Below the pieces are notes generated by a model. It saw only the letters and a program-made list of their open reading frames with translations. It was not told the DNA's origin and ran no database searches. DNA of 64,000 nt from Symsagittifera roscoffensis (lineage: Eukaryota > Xenacoelomorpha > Acoela > Convolutidae): positions 25,901,378 through 25,965,377 of the forward strand of contig NC_087071.1 of assembly GCF_963678635.1 (NCBI RefSeq), written 5' to 3'. The translations under genes and the position numbers were made by a program. Positions 24,005 to 34,760 of this stretch are shown here, in pieces. Numbering within the stretch: position 1 is the first letter of the stretch; every line of letters starts with the position of its first letter.

Positions 24005-24340
24005 CATGGTCGGATCCAATAAAAATTTTCTCTTGACCAGGGGGGTGGGTGGCTTTTCAAACTTTTCGAAGATTTTTTAGGTCAACCAAATTGATTTTCC
24101 GAGCTTTCTCAAAACACTAAAAGTCACTGTTTTGGCCAATTTTTTTGACGAACTTAAAAAAATAGAAAAAAGTCCAAAAAGGATGTTTTTAGCACTTTTT
24201 GGACACTTTTGAGCGAAAAACTGTCTAAAAAGTGCAGTGTTTAAAATAGTACCAAAGAGGTACCATTTGGGTACTCGGGGTGGGGGGGGGGGGGTTGGTG
24301 GGCGTGGTCGGTCGGTTCAGTTACCCGTAAAACCGCTACT
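24005..24340 (+). mobile_element. hAT-type MITE, degenerate
   Basis: Same family as the copies at 29893, 30770 and 32014: starts near ggtcggatccaa, contains aggtcgacc-like and aaaaagtccaaaaa segments, a tract of 16 G interrupted once (24277-24293), and ends near cgctactac. Terminal CAG and target duplication are not clear in this copy. Confidence 0.55.
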
Positions 24341-25540
24341 ACCCTTGCTAGAAGTAAGATAGAAATAGAAAACGTTTTTGATCAATAGTCTGTTTAAAGG
24401 CATCAGAAATAAATGGCTGTTTACTTTTAACTGAAAATGTTTACTGGATTTTTTTGAATTTTTTTTAAAAACTTTGTTCACTTGGCCTTTGCCATAGTTT
24501 CCATTTAGCTGACAAAATTTCTTCCAGGATCTTTTTTCAATAAGGAAAATTCTTCAAATAGAATTACTGGAACATTAATTCAACTTGAATTCCAATCCTC
24601 ACTGAAACTTTTTTCAATGAGAAAACTGCTTCCACAAAATTACTGGAACATTCTTCAATGAGAAAAACTATTTGACATTGTCAGTTTTTAAATGATACAA
24701 ATAATGATTGGAATTTTCTTCAATTAGAAAAACTATTTGACATTGTCTATTTTTAGTTGATACAAATAATAATTGGAATTTTCTTCAATTACAAAATTAC
24801 TTGGAGAAATAGTTTCGACTTTCCTCAAGATCCCTTTCGACTTTCCTCAATGACTTTGAAATTATTGATTTGAAAATTGTGATATGAATCAAATTGCTGG
24901 CAGCCATTGAAATTGATTTTAGTAAAAATAAAAATTAGAGAAAACATTTAACACAGTAAATGGAAGATCAGTTAATTTCAATTTTTTGGGAACCAAAAAA
25001 ACTCCGATGACAGCTTTTTAATTTCTGCGGTAATTTTTTTTTACATTTGAAAAGTTTGGTGGTAGACCAACAAACAACAATAAATTTACCATTGTAATAA
25101 GCCTATAGTCAACATTGTTATGCAGCTTAACAGCATATTGTCAGTGTTTGTTTTATTATGCAATTGTTAAGTAATTCTGACGTAATTTCGGCCTCAAAAT
25201 ATGGCAATTTCGAAATATGGCAATTTGTTGAAAATCCGCCAAAAAAAATTAACAGTTTTAAACAGTTAAACTTAGCTCCATAAGCATACATTATCATTAA
25301 TATATCCCTTGGGTAAACTTCAAATTATGACTTTTATTATATATATTATATATTATATTACCATAGCCCGAGTTCCTGGTGACGGTATTTATACACATAC
25401 AGAAGCACATGGCGATATTTAATATAATATTTCATTCTAAATGATGTCTGCTACAAACAATAGAGCCAAAACATCTGCTGATTAGGTAGTCTTTTAAATT
25501 AAAAATGTTAAAAAACATTAAAAATCGATTACAAAGACGG
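24341..25540. other. No gene; short tandem repeat
   Basis: Two copies of a ~68-bp unit (gaaaaactatttgacattgt, then tgatacaaataat-attgg) lie at about 24658-24795. An AT-dinucleotide-rich tract is at 25338-25362. Nothing coding seen. Confidence 0.6.
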
Positions 25541-25549
25541 CTAAATACT

Positions 25550-25559
25550 TTTATTTATT
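25550..25559 (-). terminator. Poly(A) signals of caspase-like gene
   Basis: Two overlapping AATAAA hexamers on the minus strand, about 140 bp past the stop codon of the caspase-like gene. Confidence 0.6.
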
Positions 25560-25696
25560 AAAAACAGCAAAAATATAATATGTTAGCTCAACAAAAAATA
25601 CTGTTAGAACAAAAGAACCGAAAGAATCTGTTTGTGCGAGGGCTTAATTGAGTTTGTTGATAGAATGAGGAGTGCCATGTGCAAGAGAGTTTGCAT

Positions 25697-26562
25697 TTAA
25701 CTGTAGAGATGGGCGGGAACAGAAGGCGCGGCAGTTAGGTTGCTGTCTTTTACCCTTACACACAATTCATGATCATCGAATGGATCCACAAATCGTATTT
25801 TATAATAATAATTTTTGTAATACATCTCTCTGCTCCAATTATCCCACTCCTTTCCTTCTTCTGCAAACCACTTGTGTTCCTGAGGAAGGTCTGATTCAGT
25901 CATGACAATAAGGTACTCTTCTTTCTCAACATTGATACAGACTGAAGTAATGATCATGCCCTTTGATTTGTACTTCTGGATCTCAGTCTCCAGATCTGCT
26001 CTGGTCTTTGCAGTCAGCACTTTTTGTGTCTTGCCTTCGAATTCTTCTACTCCGGCTGTCAGTACAAAATAATACTTGGAGTTCAGAGCAAAACAGTCTG
26101 TTATTGAAAGATCTTCAGACTCTAAATCTTTTGGGCTATCTGAAGTCAGCATTGTCTGGAAATTACCATGACCCTCCATCGTGTAAGTGTATATTTTACC
26201 AGTGTATTGATCTGCTGCGATAGAGAAAATAAACTTGCCCGACTTTTTGTGTGTTTTCATCTCTTTCGTAAACTCTTCATAATTTGCACTGCACCAAAAA
26301 GCTTTCTTCTTGTTCTTATATTTTGCATACGAACCAAACACGGCAATCACGTGGTTGTCGTCCACACATTGGTAAAGAAGAATGTTGTTGTCATTGAATG
26401 TGTGATATTTGACAAAATCAATGTAAGTAACTTTATTGTATTTCTTTTGGTCTCTGAAATCCACGTCTGTCCCTCTGCTGTACAGTGGATATGTTGTTGG
26501 TCTTCCATCAGGCAGTAGGTCCCCGTGACCCGTTATGTAGAGTGTCAACTCTCCTCCTTTAT
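25697..26562 (-). CDS. Caspase-like gene, exon 3 (C-terminal region)
   Basis: The last exon begins after acceptor ttcattttag and joins exon 2 in phase 1. It encodes 288 residues to a stop at 25697-25699. The first residues read GGELTLYITGHGDLLPDGRP, a second Gly-His-Gly-like motif resembling the catalytic-His strand of exon 2. The rest is a soluble, aromatic-rich module with repeated segments of similar spacing (IITSVCINVEKEEYLIVMTE and similar), reminiscent of a beta-repeat domain of the DUF7477 type; that assignment is uncertain. No membrane segment. The exon's codon use and length set it clearly apart from the noise around it. Confidence 0.8.
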
Positions 26563-26695
26563 CTAAAATGAACGAACACCAGGTTGAGTTAATACATCTT
26601 TTTCATCAAAAATTGTCATTATTTATCAATAGAAAGAAAAATGAGCAACTTAATTTTACTTCACATGGAAGATATTAAAAATAATTTAAATTCAC

Positions 26696-27103
26696 CCCCT
26701 TGGTCGTATGCAGCTTGATAATCTTGAGTTGCAGAAAGACAATCGAATCCTTCAATTTGCTTCTGAGTGCAAAAATGAGACCATGTTCCACTAAAACAGG
26801 CATCACTGACGATAGTAGGCGGAGTCATGCCAGCTGGCATCCATTCCAGAATTTCCTCAATTCCAACTACCCCGTCAGAGAAACACCAATTCCCAGTTGG
26901 CAGTTCACCGTGACCGCTGTAGTACAGCATCGGTTTGAACTTGTTCGTTTTGCAGAAGGCAAAGAATTTCTTTATGTGATTTTCCACTTCTCGTTTTTCC
27001 ATTTCGAGGTTCTGGATTTTGTTTTTTAGGGTGTGGCCAACTGCGCGTTCCATGTTGACAAAATCATTGCTCACTCCTTTCAGAAAGGTACTTCTTCTCT
27101 CGC
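26696..27103 (-). CDS. Caspase-like gene, exon 2 (catalytic core)
   Basis: 408-bp exon bounded by acceptor tttgtttatag|gc and donor caaggg g|gtgaat; both junctions are phase 1 and keep the frame. It holds the peptidase hallmarks of clan CD: a hydrophobic strand ending in the catalytic His (MLYYSGHGELP) and, about 38 residues later, the catalytic Cys (IVSDACFSGTW). DxCFSG is typical of metacaspase, paracaspase and prokaryote-like caspase folds rather than of classical QACRG caspases. An N-terminal helical segment with many Lys/Glu precedes it. The complete three-exon model is 488 residues. It is a probable cysteine endopeptidase or a regulatory relative; substrate unknown. Confidence 0.85.
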
Positions 27104-27403
27104 CTATAAACAAAAATGCCAAATGTAACCAAAGTGAAGCAATTAATGTTAACAAAAACGTCAGTGGTGAAACAAGTTTAATTCGAATTGAGATTGAGGA
27201 AAACATTAATACCGTTGATTTATGGAGAACAATTACAACTTTAGGAATTATTGAGGTTCAATAATGGTAAAGAAAGAATTCCGTTGATTGCTCGAAAGGA
27301 CGTCTTACGACAGGTACTACGATCTTATGCCGTCTTTCATGCTGATGCTTAAAGAATATTCGAACTATTTTATAGAATATTTGTACATCCAACTTGAAAA
27401 TAG

Positions 27404-27511
27404 AGTTATGTCGTGGTCAAAGTGTTATTTCGCTCAGAGCTGAATGTTAAAAATAAGGATACTTTTAACATTCAGCTCTGAGCGAAATAACACTTTGACC
27501 ACGACATAACT
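27404..27511. repeat. Perfect 49-bp inverted repeat (hairpin) in intron 1
   Basis: Arms 27404-27452 and 27463-27511 are exact reverse complements around the 10-base loop ataaggatac; the core reads gctcagagctgaatgtt. Lies inside intron 1 of the caspase-like gene, so it is transcribed if that gene is. It could be a recent inverted duplication, a tiny foldback element or a small-RNA precursor. A perfect 49-bp stem is unlike a typical animal miRNA precursor, which has bulges. Confidence 0.95.
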
Positions 27512-27698
27512 TCGAATTATAATTTTCGGCCATGTCAGGGCATATGGAACAGATCAAGATGATTTGTCACTCAGCAAGCTCATTTCTGTTATACGCACAG
27601 CTCAGCCGTTATTAGTCTACAAAAACTGGATGCAAACCGTCATGATAAAACTTACACTATTATCATCAAGTTGTTATAACTTATTAATCTCTACCCAC

Positions 27699-27891
27699 CC
27701 TGTGCAACACTTCTCGCTTCCCTCTCTCCTTTTTCTGACAGAGTGACAGCATCAGGGGAGTGGCTGGACCCTGCAATGAGGAGCCAGCGCCTCTCTTTCG
27801 TAGTCGGACACCATTCGTCTATATTACTCAGTTTGCCCGCACCCTGTGCGATGGCGGATCCCGCAAACAGTGTCATGTCGAAGTCAGTCAT
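27699..27891 (-). CDS. Caspase-like gene, exon 1
   Basis: An ATG at 27891 opens a frame that ends at donor cacagg|gtgggt. One leftover base (g) joins the gc of exon 2 to give a glycine codon, so the phases agree. The product (about 64 residues) contains KERRWLLIAGSS, which could be the first beta-strand of the caspase fold, and an acidic, serine-rich stretch. The ATG may not be the true start: ggttcacag just before it also looks like a splice acceptor, so a further 5' exon is possible. Intron 1 is 595 bp and contains a perfect hairpin (27404-27511). Confidence 0.6.
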
Positions 27892-29884
27892 TCTGTGAAC
27901 CTGCCCAAGCAGTGATTTATAACATTATCGTCCAATCTATGCTAAAATCTAAAACTAAGCTGGCGAAAGTTTTCCAGGGAAGATTTTTTGCTCAGTGACG
28001 GAGGGTTTAAAGAAATTATTTGCACTATGGGGACTTTTTTGACATCCACACGGAAAATACGGGCTTAAGTTAGTTTCAAAATCATTAACTAAATCCCAAT
28101 GCAAATAAAAAGGATTAAATTACCTGTAAATTTCAGACCGAGATAAAAAATTCTATATCCGATGATGAAAAGCCAACTACGGCAAATTGAGAATAAACTG
28201 TCGTGATTGAAGAAATTTTTTTTATTCAATTGGTCAAAACAATGACTACTGTTGTCCAGAAACAGCAAATTACTAAATGAATTTGGTCATTTTGATTAAA
28301 GAAATGGATTGCCAAAAATGGTCATAAACTCGATGATTGGTGAGCGCTTCGAAAATTTACAAAACAGCTTGATATTTTTCATCAAGCAGCTGGCCGTTTG
28401 TAAAACGTCTGGACACTCGGCCATTTTCAAAATTTTGAGCTTTAATTTCAAATCGAGAACTGAGTAAGCGGAGAAATCATAACGGAATCACTTAAAACTA
28501 ACAAAATCACTTATTACTAATTCACCAAGTAGCTCAAGACGTTTGGATAACAAACTTTGTTTTTTTTTAAGCCTATTAATAATTATTTGTAATTAACTGC
28601 TTTGAGTCATCGTCTTAGTTTTTAATAGGGTTTTTAATTCTCGAATAACATCAATTCATCCAAGTTGAGAAACAATAGACCAATGGAAACGTCACTAATA
28701 ATGACTGTACAGTATAAATGGCTTTTTATGCCTTACACACAAAAACAGTTCAGACCTTAACAAAAAGATATGTTATCAGACACTTTCACTTTTTTCAAAT
28801 TAGTTTACTTAATTTATCCGATAGCAAACTGTACAAAAATTCAACTAAGATTTGAAATTCTTTTTCAAAATTCTTCTTGGCATGCATAACTGAATCATTT
28901 TTGCATTTTTTTTACAATCATTGGTGGTATTTTATGATATGTCCGATGCAAAACTAACGCAGAGACTCACTTCTTTTTTGCAGCGGCAACAAAATTAATC
29001 ATCCCAAACACCGAGCGGTGCTTAAGCCACACAGATTACACCATTCAAATTGTTTGTTTTAAGGCTCAATATTAGCTTCGTAGCCTGAAGAGATTTAACA
29101 GATCTAGCACACCGCACCTGATAGCCTGCACTCCTCTTATTTTTTTTAAAAAATCGTGTTAAACTTTTCAATGCTCATTTCACTTTTTAATCTGGTACAA
29201 ACTTAATCTGTGAATCCAATATTCTGATTCTCAGATTCAGAAATCAAGCAACTGAAGTTTCTAATGAGATATCATTTAGGCTGCGACCATTCATATTGAA
29301 ACGTTAATATTGGAACAAGGTCACAAACTAGAGACAAGTTCATGGAACATCGAAAGTTCCCTTACGACAATTTTGGATGTATTTTTTTTTTCTAATTTAA
29401 ATAGAGCGCAATTAAACGTCGAGCGAAATATGATGTTAGGCGCCTCTGAGTCGTAATTGGAGCTTCAACAAATAATTTGCTAAAAAATTGTTTTTGTTTT
29501 TCAAATCAATTTTAGCTCAAAATAAAAATATTGAGATGAAAATACTTCGCTCAAATTATTTTATGTCCTATTTTTTATGTCCGGTTGTTGCTGTGCCTGA
29601 AATATCTGCCCATTGCTATCATTGCAAAAAACAAACGAGAAAAAAAATCAGTGGCACTGGCCCGCGGATTACATTAGATACCTTAAAATTTATTTAGTAC
29701 ATATGAGAAACAAAAATGTTGGACCTCAAAAAAAGACAACACTTCATCGCCACTTCATGAGTTTTGTTTGAGTATCCAAACTTCAGACCCTATTTTAAAG
29801 ACTGATACAGTTTTAGAATCAGCAAAACAGCGATTGGGGCTTTCATATGGCTCTTGAATACTTAAGATAGGTCGCTAAAACGTA
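27892..29884. other. No gene recognised
   Basis: AT-rich non-coding sequence upstream of the caspase-like gene. I looked for exons and RNA genes on both strands and found nothing I can support. A 69-codon frame at 29488-29697 is isolated and has no match. Confidence 0.45.
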
Positions 29885-30311
29885 CCATACGGCAGGCGCG
29901 GATCTAGGAATTTATCAAGTTTGATTTTCAAAATTTTTTTGAAAATTTGGTCGACTTTTTTTAGGTCGACCAAACTGATGTTCTGAGCTCTTCGAAACCA
30001 CTATAAAGACCCTAATTTGACCAAATTTTTCGCACCGCAGACAAATTTTTGAAAAAAGCCAAAAAAGCGTTTTTAGGCACTTTTTGGAAAAATTCGACCA
30101 AAAAATTGCGTTTTTTTCGGCGCGCGCTCCCCCCTCAAAATTAGTATAGATTGGCGCCAAAGGCACCTTTTGAAAAATTTTGAGGTCAGTCAGCCAAAAC
30201 TGGATATCTCAAAATAGTACAAAGCGGAACCGTTTGGGTCGGCAGGGGGTCGAATCCCTGAGGGGGGGGGCGTCCGCTCCCCCCCCCCCTAAATCTGCTA
30301 CTGCCATACGG
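29885..30311. mobile_element. hAT-type MITE with 8-bp target duplication
   Basis: The element spans 29893-30303 and is flanked by perfect 8-bp direct repeats ccatacgg (29885-29892 and 30304-30311). Its ends are imperfect inverted repeats: caggcgcggatctagg on the left and, read inward from the right, cagtagcagatttagg. CAG-ended termini with GGATCTAG and an 8-bp duplication are the signature of hAT elements. Interior is non-coding, with gtcgacc-type, ggcgcgcgctcccccc and poly-G tracts. Confidence 0.85.
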
Positions 30312-30769
30312 CCTTGATTCGTCCATTCACTTGGTATTTTCTTATTTTGCTACAAAAAATCCTGTGGTCGCAATATTATTTTCTGCGGAATAAATTTGGC
30401 TACAAGGGCGTCCCCCTTATTTTTATGTAATTATCAAGGCATTTTTTCTGCTAATAAAAGCAAACTTTTTTATAGAAAACGGCCAAACAGCCGATTTCCT
30501 CATACTTTGCCAATTGGTCAGCGGCCAAGTGATCGTTCGTTGCCCATTACCTTGATTAAACAGTGGTCGACTTTTAAACACTGAGTTTTATTCCTTTTCT
30601 TTGGTATTAAGACAATTTATCCACAAGTGAAAACACCAGCATACACGTCATTCAGCTCTCTATGGAGAAACATTGTTGTGACCCTGGTTAACAATTGCAG
30701 GAATTTTTTTGTTACTTCTGTATTTTTTTTCTTTCGTTTTTACTTTACAGTTAACTATCGGTACAGACA
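30312..30769. other. No gene recognised
   Basis: Short overlapping frames (30396-30584, 30627-30833) with no recognisable domain. Spacer between two MITE copies. Confidence 0.4.
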
Positions 30770-31113
30770 CGATCCCCCCTCAACCTCAGCTCTGGTTGTC
30801 AAATTTTTCCAAAGTGTCCTCCCTTTGCTATAACTAAAAGACATCAATTTTGACGGACCAACTGTAAAAAAATTTTAAAGCGCCTTGGTCGCCAATATAA
30901 CTAACTTTGAGGGATGCGCGCGCGCCAAAAAACGCATTTTTTAGTCAAATTTTTCCAAAAAGTTCTTTAAAACGCCATTTTTGGATTGTTTCTTGAAAAA
31001 TTTGACATAATAGGGTCCCTATAGAATTTTCGGAGAACTCGGTAAATCAAATTGGTCGACCTAAAAAAAATTTAAAAAAACCCCTCTTAGAAAAATTTAT
31101 GCGCACGCCACTG
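30770..31113 (-). mobile_element. hAT-type MITE, minus orientation
   Basis: Aligns in reverse to the 29893 copy: ggtcgacctaaaaaaaa, cgcgcgcgccaaaaaacgc and ccaatata segments in the expected order. Its outer end, read inward, is cagtggcgtgcgcata at 31113. The other end is eroded and no target duplication was found. Confidence 0.65.
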
Positions 31114-31659
31114 AATAGAACTTAAGCACATCTCCCTTTTAAGCAATTTTGATCATTCTGGTATAAAAAGACCAGATAGTTGCTCGATTAAGAGCAAAAC
31201 TTTAAGTGGTCGACTGCCTTCGAATTTTTCAAACTTTTCGCCATACTTTTTTTTATGATTAACAAAACAAAATTGTACTTAAAATTTTAAATACCTCGAG
31301 CAATATCTAATTTAATTTTATCTTTTTTCCGATATGAAAGTAGTGAACAAAGAATTGAAGACGTCAATTAGAAACAAAATCTAAGATTTTGTCCATAAAA
31401 ACTAATCAATGTAAAGGCTAAAAATTGATCTTCATTTAATGGAGTACTATGTCTTGTTTTTTTCTTCAAAAGAGTTACTTCGTCTTAAAAAGTTTCGGTT
31501 ATGCGACACTAGATAGGGGCAAGCAAAAAATCATGAACTTGATTGAAAATTCACTTCTTTCTGGAAAAACTACGTCTATCACTGAAAAGATCTATTTAAC
31601 TCATTACTTCCAAATTATGTGGATAACTTGTGATAATTATGATACGATATATTGAAACA
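31114..31659. other. No gene recognised
   Basis: AT-rich spacer. A 68-codon ATG frame (31449-31655) has no match or splice support. Confidence 0.4.
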
Positions 31660-31945
31660 TCAGTACAATGTATTGTAAGTTATTGGACAAAAATTTTTCC
31701 TAATTTTGTTTAAAAGACTGTTTGTTTCCTTTGACAAACTTGATTTTCTTCTTCCGTGGTATGTTTCCATGTAGTGAAACATTGAGCAGTTTTCTTTTCC
31801 AAGTTCTTCTAAGTCTTTTTTGATTTTATCCTCATTTCTTTCGGCAATGGAAGCGTAATGTTGACAGAGCGCTCCACTTTTGTGACCTAAAACATCAACA
31901 GCATCTTTACCCATAGGATCACTTGCACTTCTTCCAACTTGACAT
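31660..31945 (-). CDS. Possible exon, tyrosine-recombinase-like C-terminus
   Basis: After acceptor-like ttttaacttag the minus-strand frame is open for 95 residues to a stop at 31660. It starts CQVGRSASDPMGKDAVDVLG and contains LGHKSGALCQHYAS, which resembles the final His-x-x-x-Tyr segment of tyrosine recombinases (the LGH...Y block of phage-integrase-like and Crypton/DIRS enzymes). A lysine-rich tail follows. The preceding catalytic Arg/His boxes are not visible nearby, so this is either a last exon with a distant upstream part or a fragment. The family assignment is tentative. Confidence 0.35.
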
Positions 31946-32013
31946 CTAAGTTAAAATTACCAATTTAACGCTAAACCAAATGAACCAGTGGAGCGGGGAT
32001 TAACCAAATTAAC

Positions 32014-32408
32014 CAGTGGAGCGCTCCCCACCCCCTCAGGGATTCGACAGTTTGCCGAACCAAAGGGTCCCCCTTTTGTACTATTTTCCAATATCCTTTT
32101 TTGGCTATGAACCCTAAAAATTTTCTTAAGGCGCCTTAGGCGCCAATATATACTAATTTTGAGGGGGGAGTGCGCGCCGAAAAACCGCAATTTTTGGTCA
32201 AAATTTTCCAAAAAAAAGACGCCTTTGTTGGCCTGTTTTTTTTTCAAAATTTTGCCTGCGGCGCAGAAATTTTGGCCAAAACAGAGACAAAAAAGTGCTT
32301 TGGGAGAGTTCGAAAAATCAATTCGGTCGACCTAAAAAAAAGTCGACAAAAAACTCGAAGTTTTATTGAAAATCCAACCCCCTCGAGAAAATCTTAGATC
32401 CGCCCCTG
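32014..32408 (-). mobile_element. hAT-type MITE, minus orientation
   Basis: Right end read inward is caggggcggatctaag, a textbook hAT terminus; left end begins cagtggagcgctcccc. A 26-bp piece of the left end is tandemly repeated (from 31986). Same family and internal order as the 29893 copy. No matching 8-bp duplication was seen, perhaps because of the left-end rearrangement. Frames through it on both strands are shadows. Confidence 0.75.
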
Positions 32409-32683
32409 ATTACATGTATAAAACACAGGTAAAGTTGCAATTCGCATACAAAAGCAAAATATGCGAAAAGCTGAAAAAGTATAACTTTGAGTCTACATAA
32501 CTTCTTAAGTGACGCACGCCAATTATGAGTCTACGTAATTGCTAAGTGACGCAAGCCAATTATGACGCATTAGCAGTATAGTCAATCTGAACAAAGCAAT
32601 TTACCAACTAAAATGCCTCAATTTACAGAACCGACGCATTTTAACTAGTATACGAAAAAGTTCATTAAAACATCCGAACCTGC

Positions 32684-32755
32684 CCAGGTTCGAACCCTCT
32701 TTTTTTGTTGCGGGTCTCCTTCCCTACCTCTACGCTCCAGATCCATGATAACGTG
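32684..32755 (-). repeat. tRNA-like (Pol III A/B box) SINE head or tRNA pseudogene
   Basis: Minus strand carries gagcgtagaggt (10 of 12 to the A box) and, about 29 bp later, ggttcgaacct (10 of 11 to the B box), the layout of a tRNA-derived SINE head. A full cloverleaf cannot be folded, so a functional tRNA is unlikely. Confidence 0.4.
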
Positions 32756-32776
32756 AAACTAAAGTGCTAGGATCAA

Positions 32777-32811
32777 CCCCCCCCCCCCCCCCCCCCCCCC
32801 CAATTATTAAG
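32777..32811. repeat. Poly-C tract (35 C)
   Basis: Uninterrupted run of 35 cytosines (poly-G on the minus strand), able to form G-quadruplex or i-motif. Homopolymer length may be an assembly approximation. Confidence 0.9.
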
Positions 32812-33879
32812 ATGGAGAAGATATGGATTTTTCAGAAAATGACGGTTTTCGATTTAACGGTGATGGATTTAACGGTTGATCGAAGTGCTATGTGTAATAT
32901 AACAGTAAGTGTTAAAATCGTCAGCATTGGCTCTACTTAATGGCTGGTTATTGATCTTATGCACACACTGCAATAAAAAAAAACATTTCCAAAATGAACA
33001 CTAACATCTGCGACTTAGCTTGGGAAAAAAGAGAGTTCATACTACCACACAAGCTCTGCTTGTGTAAATAAGGAAACAGGTACAGTTCAATTATGGTAGA
33101 ATAATTTCTACAGATCCAGGTGTAGTCAGCTTAAAACGAAAAGTTTAACTCAATCAGATTTGTAATAATTTAGTAGTCAATATTAGAAAGAAATCAATAG
33201 TACAAAAAAATGGATTCAGTTAACCAATATTAAACACAATTCGATAATTGAAACTCAAATTGGAATTGCGGTCTGAAACAAAAAGAGGGCCAGCTAAAAA
33301 CTGTGTAGCTTAACCCCATTTTTCTCAACAGCGATTATAACATTAAAATAAGCCTAAGAGAAAGAGCCGAACTTTGATTAAATGTAAGAACGGTGTCAGG
33401 ACAAAAGATAACATACCATAAGATCCCAAGCAAAATAGAAAGATCCCATGAAAGATGAACGAAAGCCATGTTCAAAAAGCAATCAGAAATAAATCTAGAG
33501 TAAGGATATCTCAATTAGGTTCGCGCTATTAATGAACAACGCAAGTCTAACATAACCAAATTCAAACTGGACTCATTTTTTTTGAACTAACAAACTGCCA
33601 GCATGTGCTTAATTTAATAATAATAGGGCATTGAATTAGAACAACTCCATTGAAAAAGTAAACTCTGCATTCATTATCTCACTCATTAACTCATTGAATA
33701 GTCAATACTTTGGAAACCTCACAAAAAAGGCCAAAACTTATTATTCTTGACGGCTATTAATTTCATAAGGAACGCGATGCAAAGACAACAATACACTGGC
33801 GCTGCAGCAAATGGAGATCATATAAGCGCCCGAAAACTTAAATCACTTTTGGGACCGATATAATCCCAAACAGCAGCGA
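32812..33879. other. No gene recognised
   Basis: AT-rich, no exon, transposon end or RNA gene seen. May belong to the non-coding part of the MULE element that follows. Confidence 0.4.
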
Positions 33880-34760
33880 GCATAGTCACGATCTCAACGC
33901 AGGACGCTCAGAAGCTCGACAAATCGTCAGCGAATGAAGGAGACAGTTAGAAATCAACTGGATCCAGTAAACAGCCAGATCATCGCATCTAGTTTTCAAT
34001 TGGTGCAGGACCCAACTGTCTTTTCCTTCCCGGTCGGCGATAACGCGAAATCCAAACAGTAGTAACCAAACGACATCCCAGGCCACTATTGCCACAGACG
34101 ACCGTCATTTCGATACACCGGATCGTTTCAAGCAATTTTGTATTTTCGACAGCAAAAAAGATACGGAACGCATATTGATTTATGGCGACATTGAGAACCT
34201 CAATGCGCTTAAATTGTACAACAGAACCTGGCTTGTAGACAGCACTTTCAAAATTTGCCCCAGTCAGGTTTACCAGCTCTACACTGTGCACATTCAGATT
34301 GACGGGTTTTATCCATCTTGCGTCTACGCTCTGTTCAGCAATAAATGCTTAACCTACAAGATGCCAAATCACATCTCAATTGCTTATCGGTGACGTGACC
34401 CGGAAAGAATTTTCATCGACTTTGAAACTGCTGCGTTAGTTGTTTTGCGTCTCATTACCAAACTGACATTAAGGGATGTTATTTTCACCTCTGTCAGAGC
34501 TTTACGCAGAAAGAATCCAAATTAGGCCTTCAAAAGATTTACGAATCAAACAGCGAGTTAGTCTTAGCGCTTCATATGATTCCTGCTCTTAGTTTTGTGC
34601 CGGAGTCAAAAGTAGAAATTGGGTTCGACCTAGTAATTGACGAATATGCAGCGTGGTCACTAAACTAGATATTTCACAAAGCGACTCGAAACATTAGACG
34701 AGCTCACGGCTTCTTTCCAAAAAAACATACATTAAAGGGGATTTGATTTGCCGAAAAACA
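33880..34760 (+). pseudogene. MULE (Mutator-like) transposase, decayed
   Basis: Plus-strand frames with small shifts read, in order, RFKQFCIFDSKK, then LYNRTWLVDSTFKICPSQ and QLYTVHIQIDGFYPSCVYAL, then IDFETAA, then GCYFHLCQSFTQKESKLGLQ and PALSFVPESKVE. This is the MULE transposase core: WxxDGTFK-PxxFxQLYTIH, a P-x-x-YAL segment, the DFE-x-A catalytic-acid block, the GC-x-FH-x-Q motif and the AFVP segment. The DGTF aspartate is present as DSTF. Frameshifts at about 34390 and 34460 and an upstream stop near 33940 make it non-functional. Terminal inverted repeats were not found. Opposite-strand frames here are shadows. Confidence 0.75.

Noticed and set aside
26168-26518. Plus-strand ORFs of 80-116 codons over 25.67-27.26 kb
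   Set aside because: Antisense shadows of the caspase-like exons, which have phase-matched introns and catalytic motifs.
32684-32755. Functional tRNA gene
   Set aside because: A and B boxes are present but no complete cloverleaf or acceptor stem can be formed.
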